Source: Oscillospiraceae bacterium (lineage in GTDB: Bacteria > Bacillota > Clostridia > Oscillospirales > Oscillospiraceae). Taken from it: a stretch of DNA of 33,284 bases. Positions 22,175-29,502 of this stretch are shown piece after piece. The stretch covers positions 1 through 33,284 of the forward strand of contig JAFSJZ010000096.1 of the NCBI GenBank assembly GCA_017449185.1, given 5' to 3'. Both the position numbers and the translations under genes were made by a program. Each line of letters opens with the position of its first letter. The first letter of the stretch is position 1. The notes beneath the pieces are model-generated. The model saw only the letters and a program-made list of their open reading frames with translations. It had not been told where the DNA came from and did no database searches.

Positions 22175-22708
22175 TTATTCAAAGTTCTTGGTCACGGTCA
22201 TATCGACCGTGCCGCCGCGGATGGAGATCTTGACCTCATCGGCCAGCTTGCGCAGGATCGACTGCTCGTAACGATCCCATTCGGGGTCGTCGGCATGATA
22301 GTAGCAGATGTCCTTGATGACATCGTCCGGCAGCTCGTCAAGGCTGTGGTCCACGTCGGACAGCATGGCTTCTTCAAAAGCGTCGCGCAGTTTGCCCAGG
22401 AAGCTGTTGGCCGCCTCGTTCTTCCGGGAACTGGCGGAGGAAAGAAGATGATAACGCTTCTCCTTGTCCATCACCGTCTTGGTGCTCATATGCAGGTCAA
22501 AACGCTTGCCTTCGTTCTCCAGCCAGAAATCGGCTTCCATCTCGCCCGTCACACTGCGGGCCAGACCCAGCATTTCCTCCGCGCAGATCCGCAGGCGCAG
22601 CGCCTCCTTCTCGCCCAGCCCTCTGAACTGGGCGACCTTTCCCGTCTGCTCCAGCGCAGCCTCGAAGCCCACGCCCTGGTTGTCGATGTGGATGATGTCT
22701 GATTTCAT
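22175..22708 (-). CDS. Degenerate RsbW/GHKL-like protein (copy 2)
   Basis: The product has 177 residues; CAGGAGG ribosome site. It is homologous over its length to 21267-21842: ALRLRICAEEMLGLARSV (N-box-like, again without the Asn), FWLENEGKRFDLHM, ASSRKNEAANSFLGKLRDAF and a C-terminal VDMTVTKNFE. The central part differs from copy 1 (DELPDDVIKDICYY here). The conserved KNEA..(G/S)F(M/L)GKLR block, kept in both copies although the ATP motifs are lost, suggests a preserved binding surface. It sits between STAS copies 2 and 3. I do not know a named family for it. Confidence 0.7.
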   Translation of the reverse strand: MKSDIIHIDNQGVGFEAALEQTGKVAQFRGLGEKEALRLRICAEEMLGLARSVTGEMEADFWLENEGKRFDLHMSTKTVMDKEKRYHLLSSASSRKNEAANSFLGKLRDAFEEAMLSDVDHSLDELPDDVIKDICYYHADDPEWDRYEQSILRKLADEVKISIRGGTVDMTVTKNFE

Positions 22709-22742
22709 GATGGTTTCCTCCTGTTTATGTAATTTTTATACA

Positions 22743-23042
22743 TTACTCAATCGTCAGAATGTCCGAGAAACCGGTGACCTCAAAGATCTCCATAATGGTC
22801 TCGTTGACATTCTTGATCTTCATTTCGCCCTTGCAGCTCATGATCTTCTGCGCGGAGAGCAGCACCCGCAGCCCGGCCGAGGAGATGTACTCGAGCCCGG
22901 CAAAGTCCAGCGTCAGCTCGCTCACGCCGTCGAGCGAGCCCTTGAGCTCCTTCTCCAGCTCGGGCGCGGTGACGGTGTCCAGGCGTCCGCCGAGGGTGAA
23001 AACGGCCTTCCCGTTTTCGATGGTCTTGTTGATGTTCAGCAT
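22743..23042 (-). CDS. STAS-domain anti-sigma factor antagonist (copy 3)
   Basis: The product has 99 residues, a single STAS domain with GGRLDTVTAPELEKELKGSL and GLEYISSAGLRVLLSAQKIM. An AGGAGG site precedes the start. It is the first STAS gene in the transcription order, followed 34 bases later by degenerate kinase copy 2. Part of its DNA sequence (about 22869-22911) is almost identical to the matching blocks of copies 1 and 2. Confidence 0.95.
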   Translation of the reverse strand: MLNINKTIENGKAVFTLGGRLDTVTAPELEKELKGSLDGVSELTLDFAGLEYISSAGLRVLLSAQKIMSCKGEMKIKNVNETIMEIFEVTGFSDILTIE

Positions 23043-23089
23043 GATTGGTTCCTCCTGTGTTTGTGATTATGATGAATTAATAAGATCCT

Positions 23090-24610
23090 TTATATGGCCG
23101 AGATGGTGTTGATCATATAGTTGAAGCGCCTTGCAAAGCCTTCTGCGGCCTCAGCGGCACAATGTACCGTGGCAACGATGCAGCCGTCGGCCGTCGGGAT
23201 GATATAGACTATCTGCAGATGAGGCGCCATGTTGTTGGTGCCTTTGAGCACGGACGCCTCGATGTAGATGCACTCTCCCGCATTCTCAAGCTCCCGCGTG
23301 CTCTCCGTGAGGTCATATTCTCCGGAAAGCTCTTCTCTTACGGCTTCGGCAACGGTGTCGGCGTCCTCCGCACGGGGCATCACCTCAAGAAAGTTCTCGG
23401 GGTTCCCGGACCCGTCCCAGACGGAAAGGAAGCATTCCTGCGCCGGGTCGCTGTAGCGCTCAAAGGATTCATAATCGTAGTCCATCTCAAAGCCGAGGGC
23501 CCGGTTTATGATGTGCTCGTATCGGACCGTCTCCTCCATGCCTTCGAGGATGATGACTGTCTCGAAACGCTCGCCGTCCTCTCTGACGGGGGCCGGGTTC
23601 ACCGGGACCCACTCGAACAGCATATCGATCCCGTATTCGGACTGATCCTCGTGCCAGGTGAAGCTGTTCTCCTCATAGTTGAAGCTGATCGTGCCGGTGC
23701 CGTCCACATACACGTCCTCAGCGCTCTCCTCGCCGCTGTCGCTGACCGTGACGATGGATTTGTTGGCGCCCTCGTATTCAATGGTCAGCGTATCGGTATC
23801 CAGACGCCCGACGATGATCCAGCGGGCAAACTCCCAGGCGCTGCCGCCCCATTCGATCGTGATCCAAGCCTCGTCGTAGCCGAAGCACTCGACCGTGGCG
23901 CTCGCGCGGTCGCACTGATAGTTCCCGACAAAGTTCATGACGGGATTCTGCCAGTCCGGGTCCTCCTCAAACACAGCCGCATAGTCCGCGCTCTCGTCCA
24001 GCAGCAGCGTGATCTGCGGCTCGGTCGAAAAGACCTCGCCGTTCTTCGTCCACTTCACAAACAGATTGCCCGCCTGCGGCCGGGCGACGAAGGTGTGTAC
24101 TTTGGGCTCGTCCAGGCCGAAATAAACATACTGGCAGAAGGAATCCGGATCGATCTGCGGCGCCTGGTCGCCTTCGGCCCAGTCGATATTGCCCATGCCC
24201 TCCGTGTTGACATTGACGACGATCGAAGCTGTCGGCATATCGTACGAGGTAAAGTGATAGCTCTCTCCGCCCTCGATTTCGAGCAGCAGGCCGTCCTCGC
24301 CCTCCTCGGATACGGTGACTGTGATGGGCTCCGCGCCCTCTTCCCAGGTACTCAGATTTCCGCGCAGAGAATTGCCCTCCTGCGGGAGCGTCCCGTCTGC
24401 CATGAGCTCGCCGACCATGACGCCGACGTACCAGCCGGGTTCGTCGATGTCCTCCATCCAGGTGACGGAGAGCATGTTGTCGTTTTCATCCGTGAAATAG
24501 CCGGACCGGGACCAGTCTTTGATCTCCGGCTCCGCGGGCTTTGCCGCGCCGCATGCTGCCAGCGTGAACAGCATGGCGGCGCACACGAGCAGACAAATCA
24601 GTCTCTTCAT
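23090..24610 (-). CDS. Large lipoprotein with InlB-type repeat and PsbP-like C-terminus
   Basis: The product has 506 residues; lipobox LAAC (Cys20), GGAG upstream. About 28-130 is an acidic beta-rich domain; about 165-215 looks like a divergent InlB/bacterial-repeat domain (HTFVARPQAGNLFVKWTKNG, then a DYAAVFE end); about 215-335 is another beta domain with many Trp/Tyr; about 360-506 resembles the PsbP-like lipoprotein fold (LGFEMDYDYESFERYS, ... YIEASVLKG, ... VHCAAEAAEGFARRFNYMINTI). It is very acidic. It should sit on the outer membrane face, as an adhesin-like or ligand-binding component. The function cannot be named. It follows the first gene of the operon by 38 bases. Confidence 0.85.
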   Translation of the reverse strand: MKRLICLLVCAAMLFTLAACGAAKPAEPEIKDWSRSGYFTDENDNMLSVTWMEDIDEPGWYVGVMVGELMADGTLPQEGNSLRGNLSTWEEGAEPITVTVSEEGEDGLLLEIEGGESYHFTSYDMPTASIVVNVNTEGMGNIDWAEGDQAPQIDPDSFCQYVYFGLDEPKVHTFVARPQAGNLFVKWTKNGEVFSTEPQITLLLDESADYAAVFEEDPDWQNPVMNFVGNYQCDRASATVECFGYDEAWITIEWGGSAWEFARWIIVGRLDTDTLTIEYEGANKSIVTVSDSGEESAEDVYVDGTGTISFNYEENSFTWHEDQSEYGIDMLFEWVPVNPAPVREDGERFETVIILEGMEETVRYEHIINRALGFEMDYDYESFERYSDPAQECFLSVWDGSGNPENFLEVMPRAEDADTVAEAVREELSGEYDLTESTRELENAGECIYIEASVLKGTNNMAPHLQIVYIIPTADGCIVATVHCAAEAAEGFARRFNYMINTISAI

Positions 24611-24648
24611 TTTGTTTTCTCCTTCTTTAAAAATCCCCGTTCGGGCAT

Positions 24649-25734
24649 TCAGCCCGATTCCATCAGCGATTTCAGCAGATCGTCGCTCTTTCTGTAAAAA
24701 TCCTCATAAAAGCGTACCCCGTAACGAAAGACCCCGTTCTCTTCCGGCAAAAGCATCTCATACAGCTGATCGTACAGCGGATCCAGTTGGGCCAGCCGGG
24801 GATAGACGCCTTTGCAGGCGGGAAGCATGTATTGGAGCCTGCCCTCCGGTGCGCACAGATCATAGATGAACTGTCCGTCGGCCATGATCTCCAGCAGATC
24901 CAGACAGTCGAGCAGCTTTTCCTCCCGGACATGATTGCCCAAAGAGGCATAGTCCACCATAAACAGCGGCATCTGATCTTCTTCGTTGTCGGAAAAATTC
25001 GCAAAGCGGACAACGTAATCGCCGGGATCGAAAAAGCGCAGACTTTCCGTGAATCCGAGGAAATATCGGCATTCTCCCCGCTTGAAGCGCTCGACGCCGT
25101 CATAATCGCCCAAAGAGGATTTGTCAAGAAACTCCCGACCACCCGTCAGCTCCGCCAAATGCTCAAGCATTTTGTAGCCCCCGGATTGATCCTGGCAGTT
25201 GCAGAAGGCCTGCAGATAATAATACATGAGCATCGTCCGCATCGGGATGGCCACGTTTTCGTGAAGCTCCGTGATATTGCTGACGCCGCGGTCGTCTTCT
25301 CTTCGGCAGATGAGCGCGTTGGAACAGATCATCAGCGGGATGCCGTAGGTCTTCTTCCGGAACTTGCTTTTATCGATGGTCCAGCTGAACATATCCTCCG
25401 TATCGATGATCTCAGGAAGCCGGTGCAGATACCCCTTTTCCGCCAGGGCCGACAGGGCGATGGCGTCATAAATGAAAATGTCGCCGTCTCTGCCGGGCTC
25501 TGTTTTGTAGCAGTTCCAGTTTTTGAACTCGATCCCGCGCGTGTGACCCGACGTGCGAAAACGCTGCTCCAGCTTGCGGCAGAAATGATCCGTATCGGCC
25601 AGATCGAAATAATAATAAATCACGACAGGGGAATCGTCCGTTTCGACAGACATGCCCGCACAGAACGCCTGATCGTTTTTTCGAATCTCCTCCGGAGCCT
25701 CTCCCGAGAAGCCGATTTCTTTGACTGTAAGCAT
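24649..25734 (-). CDS. Thiaminase-I-like / solute-binding-fold protein without signal peptide
   Basis: The product has 361 residues, first gene of the presumed operon; AAGGAG lies 10 bases before the start. The layout recalls thiamine pyridinylase and type-II binding proteins: NWNCY (72-76), DGDIFIYDAIALSALAEKGY (83-102), and YGIPLMICSNALICRR (130-145), in which Cys137 is placed like the catalytic Cys of thiaminase I. Thiaminase I is normally secreted, but this protein begins MLTVKEIGFSGEAPEEIRK with no signal sequence. So it may be a cytoplasmic ligand-binding sensor, a misfit relative, or exported by another route. The match is by eye and the enzyme activity is unproven. Confidence 0.55.
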   Translation of the reverse strand: MLTVKEIGFSGEAPEEIRKNDQAFCAGMSVETDDSPVVIYYYFDLADTDHFCRKLEQRFRTSGHTRGIEFKNWNCYKTEPGRDGDIFIYDAIALSALAEKGYLHRLPEIIDTEDMFSWTIDKSKFRKKTYGIPLMICSNALICRREDDRGVSNITELHENVAIPMRTMLMYYYLQAFCNCQDQSGGYKMLEHLAELTGGREFLDKSSLGDYDGVERFKRGECRYFLGFTESLRFFDPGDYVVRFANFSDNEEDQMPLFMVDYASLGNHVREEKLLDCLDLLEIMADGQFIYDLCAPEGRLQYMLPACKGVYPRLAQLDPLYDQLYEMLLPEENGVFRYGVRFYEDFYRKSDDLLKSLMESG

Positions 25735-25879
25735 CGACGGGCGTTCTCCTTGTCTTGCAGCGTGATTGAAAGAGTATTTTCTTTCCCGGGAAACCGTTTT
25801 TCAGTCTCCGTCTTTGGGATCCGTCTGCTCGCCCAAAAGATTGATGAAGATTTGCTGCGGCTATACTTATACAGAATGA

Positions 25880-25908
25880 ATGATACCACGAACGCGACGA
25901 AATAACAA
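25880..25908 (-). promoter_or_regulatory. Candidate promoter of the long operon
   Basis: On the minus strand TTGTTA (25903-25908), 17 bases, TATCAT (25880-25885); about 145 bases upstream of the first start codon at 25734. This is the best hexamer pair found in the gap. It lacks the heptad repeats seen at 201-3027. Confidence 0.35.
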
Positions 25909-26281
25909 TGTTTTTAGACAACTGCAGCAAATAAAATATCAAAGGTTTTCTGCCTGCAAAATATGGCTGTCGAGCAAAAGAGCATGCTGTTCGCGGGACC
26001 CGCCGATCCTTCGAAGGGATGCGGGCGCGGTTTCAATAAGCTTTTTCGGTATGAAAGCATGGAAAATGCACGGATTTTGTACTCTAGTGAAAACACAAAT
26101 AACAGCGGCGGAGAGAGTTTTCCGCCGCTGTTTGCAAAGGATCCCGGCAGCATGTCGGCAACAAAAAACCGGACAGCGCATATCCGACGGAGAATACGGA
26201 TAAACAGAATAATCTGTGCCAAATCGCCCAAACAAAACTGTTTAAGCCGCGTTTTGCGGGAGCGAATACGAATAAGGCAAG

Positions 26282-26321
26282 AAAAAAGAACTGACCGGGA
26301 AAAAGCGGTCAGTTCTTTTTT
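26282..26321 (-). terminator. Terminator after the MotB-like gene
   Basis: A perfect 15-bp inverted repeat (26282-26296 with 26307-26321) with a 10-base loop; the outer end gives a run of six T on either strand. It is 16 bases past the stop of the MotB-like gene and can act in both directions. Confidence 0.9.
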
Positions 26322-26337
26322 GCGCACGCGGACGAGA

Positions 26338-27366
26338 TCAGGAATCCGCGCCGGAGGGAAGGTCGAGCTCGAGATAGCTCTCGACGATGTCCATGATCGT
26401 GTCGTCGCGCAGCGTGATCGAGATCTCGATGCGGCGGTTCTGGGCGCGGCCCTCGTCGGTTTCGTTCGATGCGACCGGGCGCGTCGCGCCGTAGCCCGCG
26501 GCGCAGAAGTACTGCGCGTACTTGTTCAGCGAGCCCCTGTCCGCCGTGAGCAGATAGTTCAGCACGGCGTTGGCGCGGTCGGTGGACAGCTCGCGGTTCT
26601 CCGCGTCCGAGCCGATGGAGTCGGTGTGGCCGGAGATGATGATGCTGTCGACATATTTGGCGTTTTCACTGTCGGAGAGGAAGCTCTTGAACACCTCGAC
26701 AAGTCTGTCGAGCGTGGGCCGTGCCCCGGCCTTGATGGCCGAGGAGCCGAAGTCGAAAAGCACGCCCTCGTCAAGCACGATCGCACCGTTGTCCCCGATC
26801 GAGACCTTGCTCGCGTCGCCCATGACGGCCACGACACTGTCGCGGATCTGCTCGAGGATCGACAGGCGCAGAACCGCGATGGTCTGCATGCGGCTGCGCA
26901 TTTCCAAAAGCTCTTTGTTCGCGGCCTTTACATACTGCTCCTGCTCGCCGATAAGCGCCTTCTGGTCGGCCAGGAGCTTGTCCTGCGCGGCCAGCTCGTT
27001 CTTCTGTTCTGCGAGCTGCGCGTTCTGCTCGTCAAGCTTGCCCTTCTGCTCGTCGAGCGTGAGCTGCGCCTCGGCGAGATCGATGGTCACACGGTCGAGC
27101 TCGTTCGTGGCCTCCTCTACCTGCGCGAGCGTCAGATCAAGCTGCGTCTGCGTGTCGGAGAGCGTCAGGCGCGTCTCGGCGAGCACCTCCTGCGTGTTCT
27201 GCAGGTCGTTGCCGGTGATGAGGTTCTGGATGTAACTCAGCAGCATCAGGAAAAACAGGATCAGCGCCACGGCCGACATCATGTCGGCATAGGACGGCCA
27301 GAAGCCCTGTTCGCCCTCGGACGAGGCCGCGAGGGCGCTGCTGCGTCCCGCGTAAGTCCGTTTCAT
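26338..27366 (-). CDS. MotB/OmpA-like protein with long coiled coil
   Basis: The product has 342 residues. A cytoplasmic N-terminus with FWPSYADMMSAVALILFFLM (one helix with an Asp at the MotB proton site position, about 21-50), then a coiled coil of about 110 residues (LTLDEQKGKLDEQNAQLAEQ and similar), and a C-terminal OmpA-like peptidoglycan-binding domain (about 200-330) with IISGHTDSIGSDAENRELST and DRANAVLNYLL. It overlaps the MotA-like gene by 4 bases. It should bind the wall and work with the MotA-like protein in an ion-driven complex. Such pairs also form the ZorA/ZorB core of Zorya defence, but no ZorC/D/E partner is adjacent. Confidence 0.9.
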   Translation of the reverse strand: MKRTYAGRSSALAASSEGEQGFWPSYADMMSAVALILFFLMLLSYIQNLITGNDLQNTQEVLAETRLTLSDTQTQLDLTLAQVEEATNELDRVTIDLAEAQLTLDEQKGKLDEQNAQLAEQKNELAAQDKLLADQKALIGEQEQYVKAANKELLEMRSRMQTIAVLRLSILEQIRDSVVAVMGDASKVSIGDNGAIVLDEGVLFDFGSSAIKAGARPTLDRLVEVFKSFLSDSENAKYVDSIIISGHTDSIGSDAENRELSTDRANAVLNYLLTADRGSLNKYAQYFCAAGYGATRPVASNETDEGRAQNRRIEISITLRDDTIMDIVESYLELDLPSGADS

Positions 27367-28313
27367 TCGGCTTTTCCTCCCATGCGGCGATTGATCTCGC
27401 GCATCGCCCCGGAGAGATCGCGCACGGCGAGATCCATGCGTTCGACGCTGCCGCGCAGGTTGTAATCCACCTCCGAGAAGTCGTGGATACCCTCCTTGAA
27501 GGTGGCGACGGCGGCGTTGAACTTGGCGACCTCGGTGTCGCAGACCGAAACGGTCTTTGCAAAGCTCGCGGCGGCCTTGGCCGTAGTGGCGCTGTAGCTC
27601 TCGGCCGCGGCGGAGAGCGCCTTGTGCACCTCGGAGGCGGCGGAGCTCATCGCGTCGATCATCTGCCGCACGAGAGACGCGTCGCTGCGGGCCGTCATGC
27701 CGGCGAGCTGGGGGGCGACCTCGGCGTCGAGCCAGAGCTCGAGCCGTGTCGAGAGCTTTTCACGCGCGGTCTGGGGGTTGAAGATCGTGCGCAGGATCGT
27801 CAAAAGGATCGAGCAGCCCGCGCCGACGAGCGAGGTGTAGAACGCCACGCCCATGCCGGAGAGCGCGCTGAGCAGCCCGCCGCCCACGCTGTCGAGCACG
27901 CTGAGCCATTCGGAGGTGTTGGAGTAGCCGATCAGCTCGGTCAGCGAGGCGACCGCAAGACTCAGGCCCAGGAAGGTGCCGAAAAGACCGAGCGTGACGA
28001 ACAGAGAGACGGCGTTGTTCAGATACCGCTCGCAGAGCAGCAGACCCGAGAGCTTGCGGCCCATCACGTCGTCGATGATGGCGGGCGTGTTCACGTCCGC
28101 GCCGAATTTCTTATAGGCGGCGGTATACTCCTCCAGCAGCAGCGCGCGGAAGCCGCGCCCGGTCTCGTCGCCGCCGTCGCCCTTCGCTCTGCCCGCAAGA
28201 AGGCGGTACCGCGCGGAGAGATAGAACAGCAGCGCGACCGCCAGCGCGAAGAGCGCCAGGATCACCACGATCACCACAATGCCCGCAGCGGGCATGTTTT
28301 TGAGATTGCTCAA
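27363..28313 (-). CDS. MotA/TolQ/ExbB-like channel protein
   Basis: The product has 316 residues. The start is TTG with GGAGG 8 bases upstream. Membrane helix at about 10-32, then a cytoplasmic loop, and paired helices at about 100-130 (FVTLGLFGTFLGLSLAVASL, a MotA/ExbB-family signature) and about 148-178 (GGGLLSALSGMGVAFYTSLVGAGCS). A long alpha-helical C-terminal tail (about 190-316) has heptad-like spacing. It forms, with the MotB-like partner, a proton- or sodium-driven unit. The long tail is like that of ZorA. No flagellar genes are in the window. Confidence 0.9.
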   Translation of the reverse strand: MSNLKNMPAAGIVVIVVILALFALAVALLFYLSARYRLLAGRAKGDGGDETGRGFRALLLEEYTAAYKKFGADVNTPAIIDDVMGRKLSGLLLCERYLNNAVSLFVTLGLFGTFLGLSLAVASLTELIGYSNTSEWLSVLDSVGGGLLSALSGMGVAFYTSLVGAGCSILLTILRTIFNPQTAREKLSTRLELWLDAEVAPQLAGMTARSDASLVRQMIDAMSSAASEVHKALSAAAESYSATTAKAAASFAKTVSVCDTEVAKFNAAVATFKEGIHDFSEVDYNLRGSVERMDLAVRDLSGAMREINRRMGGKAE

Positions 28314-28371
28314 TGTCTTTTCCTCCGGTTTCGTTGGAATTTGACGGAAAACTTCCTATAGTCGACAATAT

Positions 28372-28401
28372 AGAATAAACGGATGATGAAAATGTTAACA
28401 A
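28372..28401 (-). promoter_or_regulatory. Promoter of the MotA/MotB-like pair
   Basis: On the minus strand TTGTTA (28396-28401), 18 bases, TATTCT (28372-28377), about 60 bases upstream of the TTG start at 28313, in an AT-rich patch. Confidence 0.45.
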
Positions 28402-28417
28402 AGCGCAAATAATAAGT

Positions 28418-28435
28418 GGCGGCCCTCAGGCCGCC
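28418..28435. repeat. Short GC-rich palindrome, possible dispersed repeat
   Basis: GGCGGCC (28418-28424), a 4-base loop and GGCCGCC (28429-28435), flanked by CCTACGGGC. It lies between the DUF2812 stop and the MotA-like promoter. No T-run follows. Similar palindromes are often found in many copies in high-GC Clostridia; only one copy is in this window. Confidence 0.35.
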
Positions 28436-28455
28436 CCTACGGGCAGCGATGTGTG

Positions 28456-29013
28456 TTATTCTTTGCCTTCGAGCTCCTTCTTCATCCGCAGCAGCTTGCC
28501 GCCGCAGTGGATGAAGAGATAGACGTAGAGCACGAACATGATCCCGAAGAACCAGAGGAAAAAGCCGGACGCGCCGAAGAGCTCCCCGTCGATCGCGCGG
28601 ACGAGGTTCGGCAGCACGCAGCAGAAGAAGATCAGCAGCAGCGGCAGCATGCGGGTGAGGAGCACATTTTTCACCAGATTGAGACGGCTCTCGTCGTCCG
28701 AGAACAGCTCGCCCTCTGCCTCGCTGGCGAGCTCGTCGGCGCTCCTGCGCCAGTAGATCCAGCCCGCGCAGCGCCCGCAGTTCTCCCAGCCGAACTCGCT
28801 GAGCATGGTCTGGTAATCCCGGTCCTCGGCGTGGCTCGTGTAGTCGAGACGGTAGATCACGTCGCGCGGCTCGCCCTTTTCAAAGATGTAGAAGCAGGGC
28901 ACGATCATGCGCAGAAAATGCAGGCCCTCGCTGCTGCGCTCGCGCAGCCAGACTTCCTCTTCCTTGAAATCCGCAATCGTAAACACCTTGATGATAGTTG
29001 CCGTTTCAGCCAT
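28456..29013 (-). CDS. DUF2812-domain membrane protein
   Basis: The product has 185 residues starting at MAETATI. The N-terminal part (about 1-105) is a DUF2812 domain: KVFTIADFKEEEVWLRERSSEG, YRLDYTSHAEDRDYQTMLSEFGW and CAGWIYWRR. Two membrane helices follow (about 118-140 and 150-170). Start overlaps the end of the PadR gene by 8 bases. PadR-DUF2812 pairs are common in Firmicutes; the DUF2812 function is unknown. Confidence 0.9.
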   Translation of the reverse strand: MAETATIIKVFTIADFKEEEVWLRERSSEGLHFLRMIVPCFYIFEKGEPRDVIYRLDYTSHAEDRDYQTMLSEFGWENCGRCAGWIYWRRSADELASEAEGELFSDDESRLNLVKNVLLTRMLPLLLIFFCCVLPNLVRAIDGELFGASGFFLWFFGIMFVLYVYLFIHCGGKLLRMKKELEGKE

Positions 29014-29329
29014 CGTATTTCTCCCCTCTGCTGTTTCGATACAGTCTTTCGATGCGCCGCAATTCTTTATCCAGCACCTCTTCGCCAAGCGGCGTGATGC
29101 GGTAGAGCCGGCGCTTTTCCTCCTCGCGCTCAAAGACGATCAGTCCGTCCTTCTCCATCTTCGAGAGCGTCCCGTACATCGTGCCCGCGCCGATCGTGAG
29201 TTCGCCGTTCGTCATCCATTCCACCTGCCGGGAGATCGCGTAGCCGTGCTGCGGCGTCTGCAGACAGTAGAGGATGTAAAAGCCCGTCTCGGTCATCGGC
29301 ACGTACACCCGTTCGATCCTGTTGTCCAT
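29006..29329 (-). CDS. PadR-family transcriptional regulator
   Basis: The product has 107 residues from MDNRIERV; AGGTG lies 7 bases upstream, so I prefer this start to the longer frame, which would run through the promoter. It is a PadR winged helix: MTETGFYILYCLQTPQHGYAI, then TIGAGTMYGTLSKMEKDGLI and a basic wing with EEKRRLYRITPLGEE. PadR proteins usually repress their own operon. A pair of direct repeats in its promoter (29336-29392) is a likely operator. The DUF2812 gene is coupled to it. Confidence 0.93.
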   Translation of the reverse strand: MDNRIERVYVPMTETGFYILYCLQTPQHGYAISRQVEWMTNGELTIGAGTMYGTLSKMEKDGLIVFEREEEKRRLYRITPLGEEVLDKELRRIERLYRNSRGEKYDG

Positions 29330-29335
29330 GTATTT

Positions 29336-29392
29336 CACCTCGATGTATCGCAGTTCGATATAATATATATCACACCTCGATATACTTGTCAA
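29336..29392 (-). promoter_or_regulatory. Promoter and likely operator of the PadR-DUF2812 pair
   Basis: On the minus strand TTGACA (29387-29392), 17 bases, TATATA (29364-29369). Two copies of ATCGAGGTG (29373-29381 and 29337-29345) lie on either side of the -10 box, 36 bases apart, the second also giving the ribosome site. Autoregulation by the PadR protein is likely. Confidence 0.7.
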
Positions 29393-29440
29393 GCGGTTTT
29401 TTGAAAAAATCGAAAAAGTTTTTTCGCGCCGGGATACGAA

Positions 29441-29472
29441 AAGTCCGGACTGCTGAAAAACAGTCCGGACTT
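29441..29472. terminator. Bidirectional terminator after the serine hydrolase gene
   Basis: A perfect 12-bp stem (29441-29452 with 29461-29472) and 8-base loop, ending in TTT on either side. It lies 30 bases past the serine hydrolase stop and upstream of the PadR promoter. Confidence 0.8.
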
Positions 29473-29502
29473 TCTCTGTTCATGCTTCAGAATCGCGGGC
29501 GT

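Larger units (their letters stand above)
20957..23042 (-). repeat. Tandem STAS / degenerate-kinase gene array
   Basis: Five genes alternate as STAS, kinase-like, STAS, kinase-like, STAS. The STAS copies share long DNA blocks (around 21081-21123, 21981-22023 and 22869-22911), so the unit expanded by tandem duplication. One kinase-like gene per junction is retained in intact frame. Confidence 0.85.
25735..26337. other. Gene-free, relatively AT-rich intergenic stretch
   Basis: This 603-base stretch separates the long operon from the MotAB-like pair. I see no convincing coding frame. It holds the candidate promoter (25880-25908), a hairpin at about 26101-26133 with a 12-bp stem (AACAGCGGCGGA paired with its complement) and the terminator at 26282-26321. 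Composition is less GC-rich than the neighbours. No riboswitch or tRNA is recognised. Confidence 0.6.

Noticed and set aside
20957..23042. Repeated DNA blocks as a CRISPR array or insertion sequence
   Set aside because: The repeats are the conserved coding parts of three STAS genes, spaced by intact genes; there are no short regular spacers or transposase.
26101..26133. 12-bp hairpin as a transcription terminator
   Set aside because: No T-run follows on either strand and no gene ends directly beside it; the perfect terminator at 26282-26321 already serves the MotB-like gene.
25914..26327. Open minus-strand frame in the intergenic gap as a gene
   Set aside because: Composition looks random, there is no ribosome site, and it starts inside the terminator and ends within the candidate promoter.
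26338..28313. Zorya anti-phage system
   Set aside because: Only the ZorA/ZorB-like pair is present; the DNA-acting partners (ZorC/ZorD or ZorE) are missing on both sides.
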